Assembly: GCA_949373095.1 (NCBI GenBank)
Contig: CASIBY010000020.1
Span: 1-59,770 of the forward strand
Direction: 5' to 3'
Origin: Candidatus Poseidoniaceae archaeon
GTDB taxonomy: Archaea > Thermoplasmatota > Poseidoniia > Poseidoniales > Poseidoniaceae
DNA length: 59,770 nt
Position 1 is the first letter of the stretch. Each line of letters opens with the position of its first letter. The position numbers and the translations under genes are program-made. Under the pieces are notes generated by a model. The model made no database searches, had not been told where the DNA came from, and was given only the letters and a program-made list of their open reading frames with translations. Shown here one piece after another: positions 1 through 9,334 of the stretch.

Positions 1-1
1 G

Positions 2-286
2 TCCAGATATGCTGCATTTGTCATCTATCATGAACTTCTACATGCCATTGGGAATCGCTCACATAATCGGGACTTTCGTACAATGGAATCATTATGGCCG
101 GATGTCAATGCTTCAAAACAAGGTCTTGATTTCACAAATAAGATGCGACTTCAGCGTGCATCATGGCTCTGGGTTTGCCCAGAATGTGCTATGGAATACC
201 CGCGTCAGCGCCAAAGTGGGGGGAAATATCAATGCCGAAAGTGCCGATGTCTTCTCATTGACCGCTCCTTAAAGGACATTAAATGA
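2..286 (+). CDS. SprT-like zinc metalloprotease, C-terminal part (5' end cut by window)
   Basis: The frame is open from the window edge, so the N-terminus lies upstream. The visible 95 residues start with a zinc-protease helix, YHELLHAIGN (HExxH), followed by HNRDF with a likely third ligand. A zinc ribbon follows: CPEC, then basic residues, then CRKC near the end. HExxH plus a terminal Cys4 ribbon is the layout of SprT/Spartan-like proteins, which in eukaryotes cut DNA-protein crosslinks. The archaeal substrate is inferred only. The stop is at 284-286, just before the next gene. An ATG at 83 lies inside the conserved domain and is not the true start. Confidence 0.8.
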   Translation, partial: SRYAAFVIYHELLHAIGNRSHNRDFRTMESLWPDVNASKQGLDFTNKMRLQRASWLWVCPECAMEYPRQRQSGGKYQCRKCRCLLIDRSLKDIK

Positions 287-292
287 TAAACA

Positions 293-2368
293 ATGGCGCA
301 TCAGGGAACAGTGGGGATGAGTATGAAGAATCGTAAGGCACTCCTCCTTTCGAGCCTTTTTTTGTTATCGCTCATGATTCCCATTTTCACGTTCTCAGCA
401 CAAGCTGGAATTACCTCCCTCGAAGGGGGCGGGGCGATGTACCTATCTTGTCAGTCGGAAAATGATTGTACGCTCACGCCTGTTTCTATGGGCGAGGGCA
501 AACTCTCCGGGCAAAGTTTTGCATCAACCCTTCAACCAGAAACAATTTCCTTTGAGTTTGATGCGGCCCCCGCTCAACAGCACCTTGCCATCCTTCCTGA
601 ACAAATTGAATCGCTCATCGTTGATTTTAGGCACCAAACGGAAACCGGGGGGCTTCTACGTCCTGCTGTTGACTTTCGCCTTATTCTTGGACAGAGCGTG
701 ACTGACTGGTCCTTTGATAGTGAATTTGTGCCGAGTTCGTCTGCATACGAGCCCTATACGCTTGAAGATGAATCCCTGGATTTAGGGGCCAAAAGAGTTC
801 TCTGGAAGGATGCTCAAATACGTTTGATCATGGTTGTAACCCTTGACCGACCTGGGACTTGGGAATTGAACTTACGGGGTCCATCCAAAATTGAAATTGA
901 AATTCCATGGTCGGTAGATGCAGATGCAGCCAATGTAGACGAACCTTCGTCAACCACTCAACCCATTGCATCAAGTTTTGATACTGGTCATCGAGGAGCG
1001 TTGGTAAGTGACGACTGGGATTGCTGGTCGTTCCCTATTGAAGAGCATGAAGTGATGACTCTCATCGTAGATTGGGAAGCAGTTCCAATTGAGCTTGAGC
1101 AGCCTCACGAAGTTCCCAATTTGGTGACTGAATCGGGGCGCTTATCGCCCCAGCCAGAAGTTGTAACCGAACTTGTTGATGATGATTTGAGAATCATCTA
1201 CCGGTGGCGAAATCTCCCCGTCAATGATTACAACTTATGTTTTAGAGGCGCTCCAGACCGCTTCCAAGAGTATTCTTGGGCGGGTCTGTTTGGATACGAA
1301 AGTTCAGGTCCAGTTGTCTCTGGAGATTTCTCATCTGAGTCATTATACCCCTCTGGGACTGTCCTCCTTGGAGATGAATCAGAATCTTATGCTTTGAAAG
1401 AACAAGGTGTCTCTGTGCTACTCCTTTCAATCGTCATGCTTGGAGTGTTTCTGCTCGTTGGTTTTCGACCAACTACCTCGTATTCTCTTAGATTTGGAAT
1501 ATTCTTACCGGGCGTGATTTTCCTCTTCATAGGAGGTGTCCTCCATCCCTTATGGTCCATTGCTGACGAAGTACAATACGAAGACGAAATAACCATCGAT
1601 GACCTCATTGAGATGCGTCTCCAACAGCTATGGGATGTTTCCGCAGACGGGGTTCCAGACCAAACTCTAGTCGAGCACACGGGAGCAACATGGGGAATGT
1701 TAGCCGGAGAACGTCTTCAACTTCGTTTGTCAATAGAACGTGCTGTCCCTCTTCAGGACAACCGATGGCAACTGATTGTTCCGGAATTCGAGGAACTGCG
1801 CCTGGATGAATTGATATTTGCTCAAGTAGCAAAAGGTGGGCAACAAACGGGGATTCAGGGAGTGCAAGACGACCATTCTGTGCGTTTTGTTCTCCTCGCA
1901 GGACGCTCTCTCGTCCTTGACCTACTCATGCTGGAAGCCCTACTTGTGGTTGATGAACTTCCGTCATCTTCTGTATTCCATATTGACACAGTCATGGTTG
2001 AAACGCGGTCTGCAGGTTCATTTAACACTCCAGTTTGGTCAACACGCCCCGTTAGTATTTCGGAAAAGACTTGGATTGGACTTCAAGGGACTTTATTTCC
2101 TCAACAAATTACCATCAGCCTCTGTGATTGTGACTTAGATCTCCTCGACGTGAATTTTCAACCATCTCGTGGATTTGATTTGAATTACATTCCAGAAGAG
2201 AACTGGGGTTTGCAAAATGCCGATGGAATACTACCTTACGGTTCAGCGTTGATGTGGCTCGGGATGTTGCTTGGTATTGTAGCCTCTACTGCTGAATTAC
2301 GACGCTATCAAAAAGCACAAACTATGGCCCAATCGTTCCACCCCCTCAGGGAAAACCAGTGGGCCTGA
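293..2368 (+). CDS. Large secreted/membrane protein of unknown function
   Basis: I do not recognise this 691-residue protein. The N-terminus has a basic stretch (MKNRK) and a long hydrophobic run ending near SAQAG, a likely signal peptide. ATGs at 317 or 323 would place it at the very N-terminus and may be the true start. A long acidic, beta-rich region (about 40-370) follows, then two adjacent hydrophobic segments (about 375-420), a second soluble region (about 425-650) and a last hydrophobic helix near 657-675. Two extracytoplasmic modules around a membrane hairpin is the simplest reading. It lies 6 bases after the SprT-like gene and converges on the TerB-like gene. Confidence 0.6.
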   Translation: MAHQGTVGMSMKNRKALLLSSLFLLSLMIPIFTFSAQAGITSLEGGGAMYLSCQSENDCTLTPVSMGEGKLSGQSFASTLQPETISFEFDAAPAQQHLAILPEQIESLIVDFRHQTETGGLLRPAVDFRLILGQSVTDWSFDSEFVPSSSAYEPYTLEDESLDLGAKRVLWKDAQIRLIMVVTLDRPGTWELNLRGPSKIEIEIPWSVDADAANVDEPSSTTQPIASSFDTGHRGALVSDDWDCWSFPIEEHEVMTLIVDWEAVPIELEQPHEVPNLVTESGRLSPQPEVVTELVDDDLRIIYRWRNLPVNDYNLCFRGAPDRFQEYSWAGLFGYESSGPVVSGDFSSESLYPSGTVLLGDESESYALKEQGVSVLLLSIVMLGVFLLVGFRPTTSYSLRFGIFLPGVIFLFIGGVLHPLWSIADEVQYEDEITIDDLIEMRLQQLWDVSADGVPDQTLVEHTGATWGMLAGERLQLRLSIERAVPLQDNRWQLIVPEFEELRLDELIFAQVAKGGQQTGIQGVQDDHSVRFVLLAGRSLVLDLLMLEALLVVDELPSSSVFHIDTVMVETRSAGSFNTPVWSTRPVSISEKTWIGLQGTLFPQQITISLCDCDLDLLDVNFQPSRGFDLNYIPEENWGLQNADGILPYGSALMWLGMLLGIVASTAELRRYQKAQTMAQSFHPLRENQWA

Positions 2369-2369
2369 T

Positions 2370-2999
2370 TCACTTCTTTTCAGCCTTGTCAAGTTGGTCA
2401 GAAACAGCCTTGGTAACTTCATCAGGCTTCATCTTTGCAGCTTGTGCTGCCTTGTCAATAGATTTCGCTTCTTCATCGGTGATTTCACCATCAGCGGCTG
2501 CCGATTTAATCGCTGCCTTGACACTCATCTCTGCTGCTTCCTCATCGGTGATGCCCAATGCTTCTTGGAAGGATTTCAATTCCTTCATTTCGGCCTCGGA
2601 GATAACGCCGTCATCCCAAGCAGAATCGTATGCGTGGACCAAAAATTCACGGTATGCTTCTTGATTAAGAAGCACGTCTCGAATAAGTCCGGTATCAATA
2701 CCAGTGTCTGAATTTGCCATTTCAAGCAAGGCAATGGAACGGCGAACTTCCTTTACAGCCATATCCTTGAGTCCGTGACCTGCCCATACTGCCCCCGCTG
2801 CAATGACTGCTGCGGCGAACCATCGCATGACGTCAGGATTGACCAAATCACCGGGTTGAACCAGGTGGAAAATTCCGAGTACTGCCATCGCAGCACCGCA
2901 CATAACTTCTACCCAATCGTTGAGATCTGGTTCATCATCAAAGATGGACAATCGCTCTTCTACCATGGCCTCCATGTCGTCGCTCATGTGGGTGGACAC
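2370..2999 (-). CDS. TerB-like membrane protein
   Basis: This is a 209-residue protein. An acidic N-terminal tail (about 1-30) is followed by two hydrophobic segments (about 32-50 and 60-80) and a cytoplasmic helical domain. The helical part has two related halves, WDDGVISEAEMKEL and AADGEITDEEAKSI. This repeated DG-[IV]-[ST]-x-x-E pattern is typical of TerB/DjlA-like acidic helical domains, which may bind metal and are linked to membrane stress complexes. The last 20 residues are rich in Lys, Asp and Ala. It converges on the preceding membrane gene with a 1-base gap. The family call rests on pattern only and the function is unknown. Confidence 0.55.
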   Translation of the reverse strand: MSTHMSDDMEAMVEERLSIFDDEPDLNDWVEVMCGAAMAVLGIFHLVQPGDLVNPDVMRWFAAAVIAAGAVWAGHGLKDMAVKEVRRSIALLEMANSDTGIDTGLIRDVLLNQEAYREFLVHAYDSAWDDGVISEAEMKELKSFQEALGITDEEAAEMSVKAAIKSAAADGEITDEEAKSIDKAAQAAKMKPDEVTKAVSDQLDKAEKK

Positions 3000-3076
3000 C
3001 TGCAGGTGGGACTTAGGTATGTCGGAAGTTCTCCGAAGCCGTTGTCCTTTTGGACTGTTGGCGTTGGTAGGGTACT

Positions 3077-5686
3077 ATGGAGGGCCCAATTGCTGATGTT
3101 AGCGCCCTTGGAATGCCGACAAAATTTTCGGACTTTCTCATAAATGAATGGGGCATTACCAACCTTCACCCTCCCCAAGCCGAGGCAGCTCCTAGCATCT
3201 TATCCGGGAGGAATACTCTTGTGGCGATCCCTACTGCTTCAGGAAAGTCGCTACTTGCTTACATGGCCATGGTGCAGCGCTTGAGCGAAGGACACAAACA
3301 ATCCAAAGCGATTTACATTGTCCCTTTGAAGGCCTTGGCTATGGAAAAGTTCGAGGATCTTTCTCAAATTGCTAAGGCTATGGATTTGAAAATAGGACTC
3401 GGCATTGGAGACGCTACTGCGGAAGCCAAAAACATTGATGATTGCAATATTCTGGTCTGCACTTCCGAAAAATTGGATTCACTACTTAGGCACAAAGCCG
3501 AACTCGTGACGAACCTCACATGCGTTGTAGCCGATGAATTTCACCTCATGAACGATTCAACCCGCGGGCCTACTTTAGAAATCAACCTGACACGGCTCCG
3601 ACATATACGTCCCGACGCCCAACTCATCGCTCTGTCTGCAACCGTCGGGAATTGTCAAGCCCTTGCTGATTGGTTAGATGCGGATTTGGTACAATCCGAC
3701 TGGCGGCCTGTCGCCCTTGAATATGCTACCTTCCATGATTTCCATGTGGAACCAAGAAAAATCCAATCATCCAATACCGACCATGACCCCTCTCAGTTGA
3801 GTACTCCACGTACGCTCGAGGGGCTGAAAAGTCACCCAGTATGGAGTGTTGTCAGCGATGGCTTGGATACTAAGAGCCAGGTTCTCATGTTCGTCGGAAC
3901 ACGAAGAAGTGCCCAATCAGAAGCAAAAAACCTAGCTAAAAGAGTCAAAAAGCGATTATTAAAAGAAGACCCTGAACGGCTCAAAAGACTCCAAGAAGTG
4001 GCTGACCGTTTGGAAGGAAGAAGCCAATCTAGCCTTGCAGAACAGTTGGTTCATTCGATGTCTGGTGGGGTTGGTTTTCATCATGCAGGATTGACCTCAG
4101 GCCAAAGGAAAGAAGTTGAAAAAGCCTTCAAATCTGGGCTTCTTGTTGCCTTGACAGCAACCCCAACACTCGCTGCGGGAGTCAACCTCCCCGCCCGTCG
4201 TGTACTCGTCCGTGACCTCAAACGCTGGGACGACGGCATGAGTCGTCCGCTTCCAGTCATGGAAGTTCGGCAGATGCTTGGGAGAGCAGGGCGACCAAAA
4301 TACGACACCCGTGGAGAGGCTTGGGTATATTGCAAAGGTACAGACGGTTGGGAAGTAGCAGATTCGGTTTCAGACCGTTATTTCTTCGGGCCGATTGAAG
4401 ACATCACGTCAAAACTTGCAAATGAACCAGCAATGCGGATGCATTTGCTAGCTAGCATTGCCACTGGCGGCCTGCTTCACAAAGGTTCGATTGAACATTT
4501 CTTTTCATCAACCTTCCTTGGTTCCACCATGGCACCATCACAACTCCGTGAGCGAATTAATACCATGCTTGATTGGTTGGTTGAGGAACGCTTCGTTAGG
4601 AAGGTGGGAATTGACGAACATTTCACTGCCCACTGGTTAAACAGAGATGTCAATTCGGAGGGCGAAGAGGTTTGGGATGATTCACTTCCAGCATGGGCAA
4701 CACCCGCACAGGAAACCGTAGGCGTAGGATGGAGTCCAGGTCCCGTTTCATCTCAAAAATCTCCTGCTCATCGCTCCGCTCACCTTAATCCCTCGCTTGG
4801 CTTCGCTCCTGCAACATCTTTGGGTAATACTGGAGGTTGGGTTCAACCTTCAGCCGAAGAGCCTCACAACATGAAATATCAAGCCACACAAATGGGTGAA
4901 AGGATTACACAACTCTACCTTGACCCCCTTTCAGCCTCAATTTTGAGAACTGGATTACGTCGTGCAGTACGACGTTCTGTGCGTGCAGACCGGCCAGTTA
5001 CTGATTTCGGATTGCTGCATTTGGCTGTAGCTACTCCTGATTTCAATTCACTTTGGGCAAAGACGGCCGACATGGAAGCCAACTCTCCGGTGTGGTTGAA
5101 GGCGAATTCTGCGGAAGACGAATTGTTGGTTGACCCAGGTTATGCAGAGGCTATGCTGAGCAATATCAAGAGTGCATGGATGGTTGAAGAGTGGACAGAG
5201 GAAGCAACAATTCGAGATCTTGAAAGCCGACTTGATGTTTCACCAGGAGACGTTCATCATAGGGTAGACCTCATGGGGTGGCTTCTTGCAGGAGCTCAGC
5301 ATGTTTTGATGGCTGATGATGTCTTTTCGGACGAACACATGCACATCATTTCAGATATCGTTCAGCAAATCAGCATTCTTCAGCAAAGGGTTCGGCATGG
5401 GTGTAAAACTGACCTGCTGCAACTTGTCAACATTCGTCACGTAGGACGTCAGCGAGCACGTGAAATGGCCTCTTTGGGATTGCGCCAACCCAATGATGTT
5501 GCAACCATGTCGTTGAAAACCAAGAACTCCCTTCTCAGTTTGCGGGGATGGGGTCCAATGCTTCTAGAGAAAATTATCAATGAAGTTGAACGGGTTTTAC
5601 GAAAAGCTTCTTCAGATTCTAATCAACAATCAGCCGTCAGAGAAGATGATGTGCCTCTTGAAGGCGAACGCTTTGAGGATGGTTGA
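3077..5686 (+). CDS. hel308: Hel308-type SF2 DNA helicase
   Basis: At 869 residues this is a Ski2-like 3'-5' DNA helicase of the Hel308/Hjm group, which acts on stalled forks in archaea. Visible motifs are Walker A IPTASGKS (about 51-58), DEFH (about 154-157), LSATVGN (motif III) and QMLGRAGRP (motif VI, about 398-406). After a winged-helix region there is a ratchet domain, and the C-terminus carries a helix-hairpin-helix-like stretch around NIRHVGRQRAREM and LRGWGPMLLEKI. Residues about 545-600 look like a low-complexity insertion. The stop overlaps the possible TTG start of the Cgi121 gene; hel308-cgi121 neighbourhood is common in euryarchaea. Confidence 0.92.
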   Translation: MEGPIADVSALGMPTKFSDFLINEWGITNLHPPQAEAAPSILSGRNTLVAIPTASGKSLLAYMAMVQRLSEGHKQSKAIYIVPLKALAMEKFEDLSQIAKAMDLKIGLGIGDATAEAKNIDDCNILVCTSEKLDSLLRHKAELVTNLTCVVADEFHLMNDSTRGPTLEINLTRLRHIRPDAQLIALSATVGNCQALADWLDADLVQSDWRPVALEYATFHDFHVEPRKIQSSNTDHDPSQLSTPRTLEGLKSHPVWSVVSDGLDTKSQVLMFVGTRRSAQSEAKNLAKRVKKRLLKEDPERLKRLQEVADRLEGRSQSSLAEQLVHSMSGGVGFHHAGLTSGQRKEVEKAFKSGLLVALTATPTLAAGVNLPARRVLVRDLKRWDDGMSRPLPVMEVRQMLGRAGRPKYDTRGEAWVYCKGTDGWEVADSVSDRYFFGPIEDITSKLANEPAMRMHLLASIATGGLLHKGSIEHFFSSTFLGSTMAPSQLRERINTMLDWLVEERFVRKVGIDEHFTAHWLNRDVNSEGEEVWDDSLPAWATPAQETVGVGWSPGPVSSQKSPAHRSAHLNPSLGFAPATSLGNTGGWVQPSAEEPHNMKYQATQMGERITQLYLDPLSASILRTGLRRAVRRSVRADRPVTDFGLLHLAVATPDFNSLWAKTADMEANSPVWLKANSAEDELLVDPGYAEAMLSNIKSAWMVEEWTEEATIRDLESRLDVSPGDVHHRVDLMGWLLAGAQHVLMADDVFSDEHMHIISDIVQQISILQQRVRHGCKTDLLQLVNIRHVGRQRAREMASLGLRQPNDVATMSLKTKNSLLSLRGWGPMLLEKIINEVERVLRKASSDSNQQSAVREDDVPLEGERFEDG

Positions 5687-6282
5687 AATCCAAGAAGCCT
5701 CTGCGCTGTAGCATGGAACTTCCTCCGTTCCCTTGTTTGGCCGTACATCTTGATGAGGCCACTCATTCTTCTGGCGTTATTGACGTGTTTCTCAAAGAGC
5801 GCCCCTCTTCCCGATGGGTCTTACTTGGCGCTCATGCAGTTCAGACAAATACTCAATTGTGGACTGCTTGGATCAAAACCACTCGAAATGAGTTGAGAGG
5901 CAGTAGTGTGGCGCGCAGTATTGATGCTGAATTTATGCGCTATCTTGCAGGCACACATCACGTATCCGAAGCATTTGCTCGTGCAGGCTATCAAGAGGGT
6001 TCGGAAGATGCTTGGATCCTCTATCTTCCACAGGCTGAATCATCTCGTAATTCGTTGGGTCACCTTCATCCGTTCCTTCCTGAAAGTGTTGCAATTCCAG
6101 AAGGCCTCAGTGACCTGCTGAGTCAATTGAAATGGAAATCACGTAAATCCCTAATGACTCTATCTATAGAGGGTTCGGAGATGTTGGGTGCGGATGTAGA
6201 TTCTGTGGAAATGGATAAGCTTGAGGAGCGGCTTATTGCCCATATCTCGATGGCTGATGACCAAAGTGCTTCTCACCGATAA
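5683..6282 (+). CDS. cgi121: KEOPS complex subunit Cgi121
   Basis: This 199-residue protein contains DAEFMRYLAGTHHVSEAF, which matches the conserved core of Cgi121. Cgi121 binds Bud32 and presents tRNA to the KEOPS complex, which makes t6A at position 37. The longest reading starts at TTG 5683, overlapping the hel308 stop. The ATG at 5713 (MELPPF) is an equally good start and gives 189 residues. The C-terminal 50 residues, after the Cgi121 core, are acidic and less conserved in appearance. Its place directly after hel308 supports the call. Confidence 0.82.
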   Translation: MKSKKPLRCSMELPPFPCLAVHLDEATHSSGVIDVFLKERPSSRWVLLGAHAVQTNTQLWTAWIKTTRNELRGSSVARSIDAEFMRYLAGTHHVSEAFARAGYQEGSEDAWILYLPQAESSRNSLGHLHPFLPESVAIPEGLSDLLSQLKWKSRKSLMTLSIEGSEMLGADVDSVEMDKLEERLIAHISMADDQSASHR

Positions 6283-6302
6283 GGGGAGGGTTCAAAGGCT
6301 AC

Positions 6303-7763
6303 TTGTTTTCATGGCGTAGCATGGTAATGGCTGCAAACCAAGGCGAAGCCCATGTCCCTTCTACGGGACGCTATCTTGACCAAGAAAAAGTGCGCAATGC
6401 GCTTGATTCAGCCACAACACATGGTGCCTCATATGCTGAAGTGCGGTTGGTTTCCTTTACACAATCTTCTGTAGCAATGCGAGACGGCGTGCTTGAACGT
6501 GCAATTCCAGGTCAAGAATTGGGCCTTACGCTCAGAATTCTTGCCGACGGAGCGTGGGGGGTTCATTCAACTACTGATATTGCTTCACTTCCCGAACAAA
6601 TTGAATCTACCACCCGCCTCGCTAAGGCAGTCGCATCCCGCAGGGCCGAGGGAGAAAAGCCGATTGGTCTTGCCGACATACCCGTATTTGTGGACGAGCA
6701 CCATTGGATCTCAGAACTTGATGTGCGCCACACTGAGTTAGATACAAAGATGGATTTGATGAATGATTTTTACAAGGGTGCAAGTCAACATAAGCATGTA
6801 GTTTCAGTTACCACTGGTTGGAGTGACGAGCACATACACACCGAACTCATGACCTCAGAAGGGATGGATAGAGCCTGGTCCTTTCAACGCTCGCTTGTTC
6901 ACGGTATGGTTACGGCCAGAGATGACTCAGAAGTTGTCTCATACCGAACTCGAACTGGAGGTCAGGGCGGACTGGAACTCATCCAGGGCGTCGACTTGAC
7001 CGCATTGGGCGAACAGGCTCAAAATGCAGCACTACGCCTCCTAAAAGCAGAGCGGGCGCCTTCGGGAAAAATGCCACTCATCGCTGATAACGACTTGACT
7101 GGCGTTTACATCCATGAAGCCCTTGGTCATCCGTGCGAGGCGGATTTGGTCGCTGCTGGTGATTCCTGTCTCGCAGGAAAACTGGGCGAAAAAATTGGAA
7201 ACGATATTGTGACCGTAGTTGATGATCCAACGCTCATGGGCGGATATGGAGCCTATCCAATTGATGACGAGGGAGTCAACACAAGGGAGAAAGTCCTCAT
7301 CAAGGACGGAGTACTTACAGAATATCTCAATCATCGTGAGACAGCTCACCACTTTGGTTTGGAGCCAAACGGCGGTGCTCGGGCTCAAGACGGCTTACAT
7401 CACCCACTTGTCAGGATGTCGAACACCATGATTCTAGGTGGTTCACATGCAGATTTAGACGAACTGATGGAGGATGTTGAGTACGGTATCTATGCTTGTG
7501 GCACTCGTGGCGGACAGGTTGACACAGGACGTGGTTCGTTCCAGTTTGCTGCACAAGAGGCGTGGCTTATTGAAAACGGCGAACTAACTCGCCCTCTGAA
7601 GGATGTAAGTGTTAGCGGCATGACTCTTGAAATTCTCAAGAATGTTGACGGACTCACTCGTGATGCATCGTTGGCGACTCCCGGGTTCTGCGGAAAAGGC
7701 CAGACGGTTCCAGTTGGTGATGGCGGCCCAGTCATGCGAATTCGCGAGGCACTGGTGGGATGA
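6303..7763 (+). CDS. tldD: TldD family zinc metalloprotease subunit
   Basis: At 486 residues this is full-length TldD. It carries the metal site HEALGH (about 271-276 on this numbering) within YIHEALGHPCEAD, and a typical GGQVDTGRGSFQF stretch near the C-terminus. TldD and TldE form a heterodimeric protease that cuts unfolded or modified peptides; TldD supplies the zinc site. A GGGGAGGG-like ribosome site near 6284 favours the TTG start at 6303, but ATG 6321 (MVMAANQ) is also possible. The stop overlaps the tldE start as ATGA, so the two subunits are translationally coupled. Confidence 0.92.
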   Translation: MFSWRSMVMAANQGEAHVPSTGRYLDQEKVRNALDSATTHGASYAEVRLVSFTQSSVAMRDGVLERAIPGQELGLTLRILADGAWGVHSTTDIASLPEQIESTTRLAKAVASRRAEGEKPIGLADIPVFVDEHHWISELDVRHTELDTKMDLMNDFYKGASQHKHVVSVTTGWSDEHIHTELMTSEGMDRAWSFQRSLVHGMVTARDDSEVVSYRTRTGGQGGLELIQGVDLTALGEQAQNAALRLLKAERAPSGKMPLIADNDLTGVYIHEALGHPCEADLVAAGDSCLAGKLGEKIGNDIVTVVDDPTLMGGYGAYPIDDEGVNTREKVLIKDGVLTEYLNHRETAHHFGLEPNGGARAQDGLHHPLVRMSNTMILGGSHADLDELMEDVEYGIYACGTRGGQVDTGRGSFQFAAQEAWLIENGELTRPLKDVSVSGMTLEILKNVDGLTRDASLATPGFCGKGQTVPVGDGGPVMRIREALVG

Positions 7764-9169
7764 TCATGCTACCAGATGGTGCAGAAGACAGATTGCTTGC
7801 TAACGCTCAACAAATCGTTGATGCTTGCTCTTCCATAGGCGTTCAACAATGGGACCTCGTAGGATTCCAATCCTACGGCCATGAACTTGACATCGAAGCC
7901 GGGAAAATCACCATGGCTGGTGGCGGCGGTGAGGGTGGATTTGGAATTCGAGTAGTTGAAGATGGTCGATTTGGATTCGCTCATCTAGTCGATGTTTCTG
8001 GTGCTGAACGAGCAGTTCAACAAGCGTTGAGTATCGCTCGCAAATCACCTTCGATTGCAAATTTTGTTCTTCCAAGTGAACAAGCCGCCACAAAGGTGGG
8101 AGGGATGTGCGATACAAACATCCTCAATCTTGGCCCTGAAGACTTGCTTGAGCAGGCTGATGCATTACTAAACGCGGTGAAAAGTGCTGATGAGCGTGCT
8201 ATAGTGACTGGAGGAGGCGTAGGAGTTTCTGCGACAGCATCTTGTCTTCTCAACAGTGAAGGAATCCTAGATAGTGGATTGACGACATCCCACGGCCTTG
8301 GAGTTCAAGTCACCATTGACAACGATGGAAAGATGACCAGCTCTTACCAAGGTGATTCCTCGAGGGCAAAGATGGTTGATGTTCCTGATTGTATTGAACT
8401 TGCTGTGGATTGGGCTCTACGGACTCAGAATCCTATTGAAGTTGACCCTGGGGCCTCCGATGCTCCGGTTTTGATGACGAGTGAAGGGTTCTCTCCTCTG
8501 TTCTCCATGGTTGTTCCACCGGCTATGATGGGTGAAAAGTTGGTTCGAAAGGAATCCTTCTGGACAGGGAAAATGAATCAGAATGTCATGGCCGAAGACC
8601 TCTCAATCGTCGACAATGGCCTTCTTGAAGGTGGTTTTTCTTCGGGTTCACGTGACGGTGAAGGAGTTCCAAAGCGGAAGCAAAGTTTGGTTGAATCCGG
8701 GCGATTAGTGAACATGCTTTGGTCAACTCGGGATGCAGCCCAGCAAGTCGCAGAAGGACGTATTGATGTAGCACAATCTACCGGTTCAGCCGTAAGTAGA
8801 GGTCATCAATCACCTCCATCCACCGGAGCCTCTGAACTCATGATGACATCCTCAAAAGGGAGTCAAACATTTGATCAGATGCTTGATCAAATGGGCGATG
8901 GATATGTTGTAAACGGTGTCATGGGCGCTCATACTGCTAATCCAACAAGCGGCGATTTTTCAGTCACTACGAGCAGTATTTTACGTGTTGTTGGCGGGGA
9001 AATTATGGGTCCGCTTAAGCAAGCAGGGCTCTCGGGAAATCTTGCAAAGGCTCTAGCAGGGAACGTTATCCTCGGAGATGACGTTCGCAGACAAGGCTCT
9101 TATTCATCAGGCAGCATGCATTTGCCCGATGTGTTGTTAATGGAAGGCCTACGCATTAACCCTGCATAA
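7760..9169 (+). CDS. tldE: TldE/PmbA family protein, partner of TldD
   Basis: This 469-residue protein has the TldE/PmbA fold features: an N-terminal domain with GKITMAGGGGEGGFGIRV, and a C-terminal part with GSRDGEGVPKRKQSLVESG and MGAHTANPTSGDFSVTTSS. It lacks HExxxH, as expected for the non-catalytic subunit. It starts at ATG 7760, overlapping the tldD stop by 4 bases. The second Met (7766) is an alternative start. The stop is at 9167-9169, followed by a 165-base gap before RPA. Confidence 0.9.
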   Translation: MIMLPDGAEDRLLANAQQIVDACSSIGVQQWDLVGFQSYGHELDIEAGKITMAGGGGEGGFGIRVVEDGRFGFAHLVDVSGAERAVQQALSIARKSPSIANFVLPSEQAATKVGGMCDTNILNLGPEDLLEQADALLNAVKSADERAIVTGGGVGVSATASCLLNSEGILDSGLTTSHGLGVQVTIDNDGKMTSSYQGDSSRAKMVDVPDCIELAVDWALRTQNPIEVDPGASDAPVLMTSEGFSPLFSMVVPPAMMGEKLVRKESFWTGKMNQNVMAEDLSIVDNGLLEGGFSSGSRDGEGVPKRKQSLVESGRLVNMLWSTRDAAQQVAEGRIDVAQSTGSAVSRGHQSPPSTGASELMMTSSKGSQTFDQMLDQMGDGYVVNGVMGAHTANPTSGDFSVTTSSILRVVGGEIMGPLKQAGLSGNLAKALAGNVILGDDVRRQGSYSSGSMHLPDVLLMEGLRINPA

Positions 9170-9334
9170 GTCAATATCAGACAAAATCAAAAGCCATTCT
9201 TTATGGCCTGTCGTCGTTGGTGTACCAGTCCATGGAGGTAAAGGGAGTGTTATATCTGAACCAAACCGCACGAAAGCCCGCAGCCTGTTCTCCGTACAGG
9301 TGTCGAACAACAATGTCTTACGGAGGGTCGTTTG

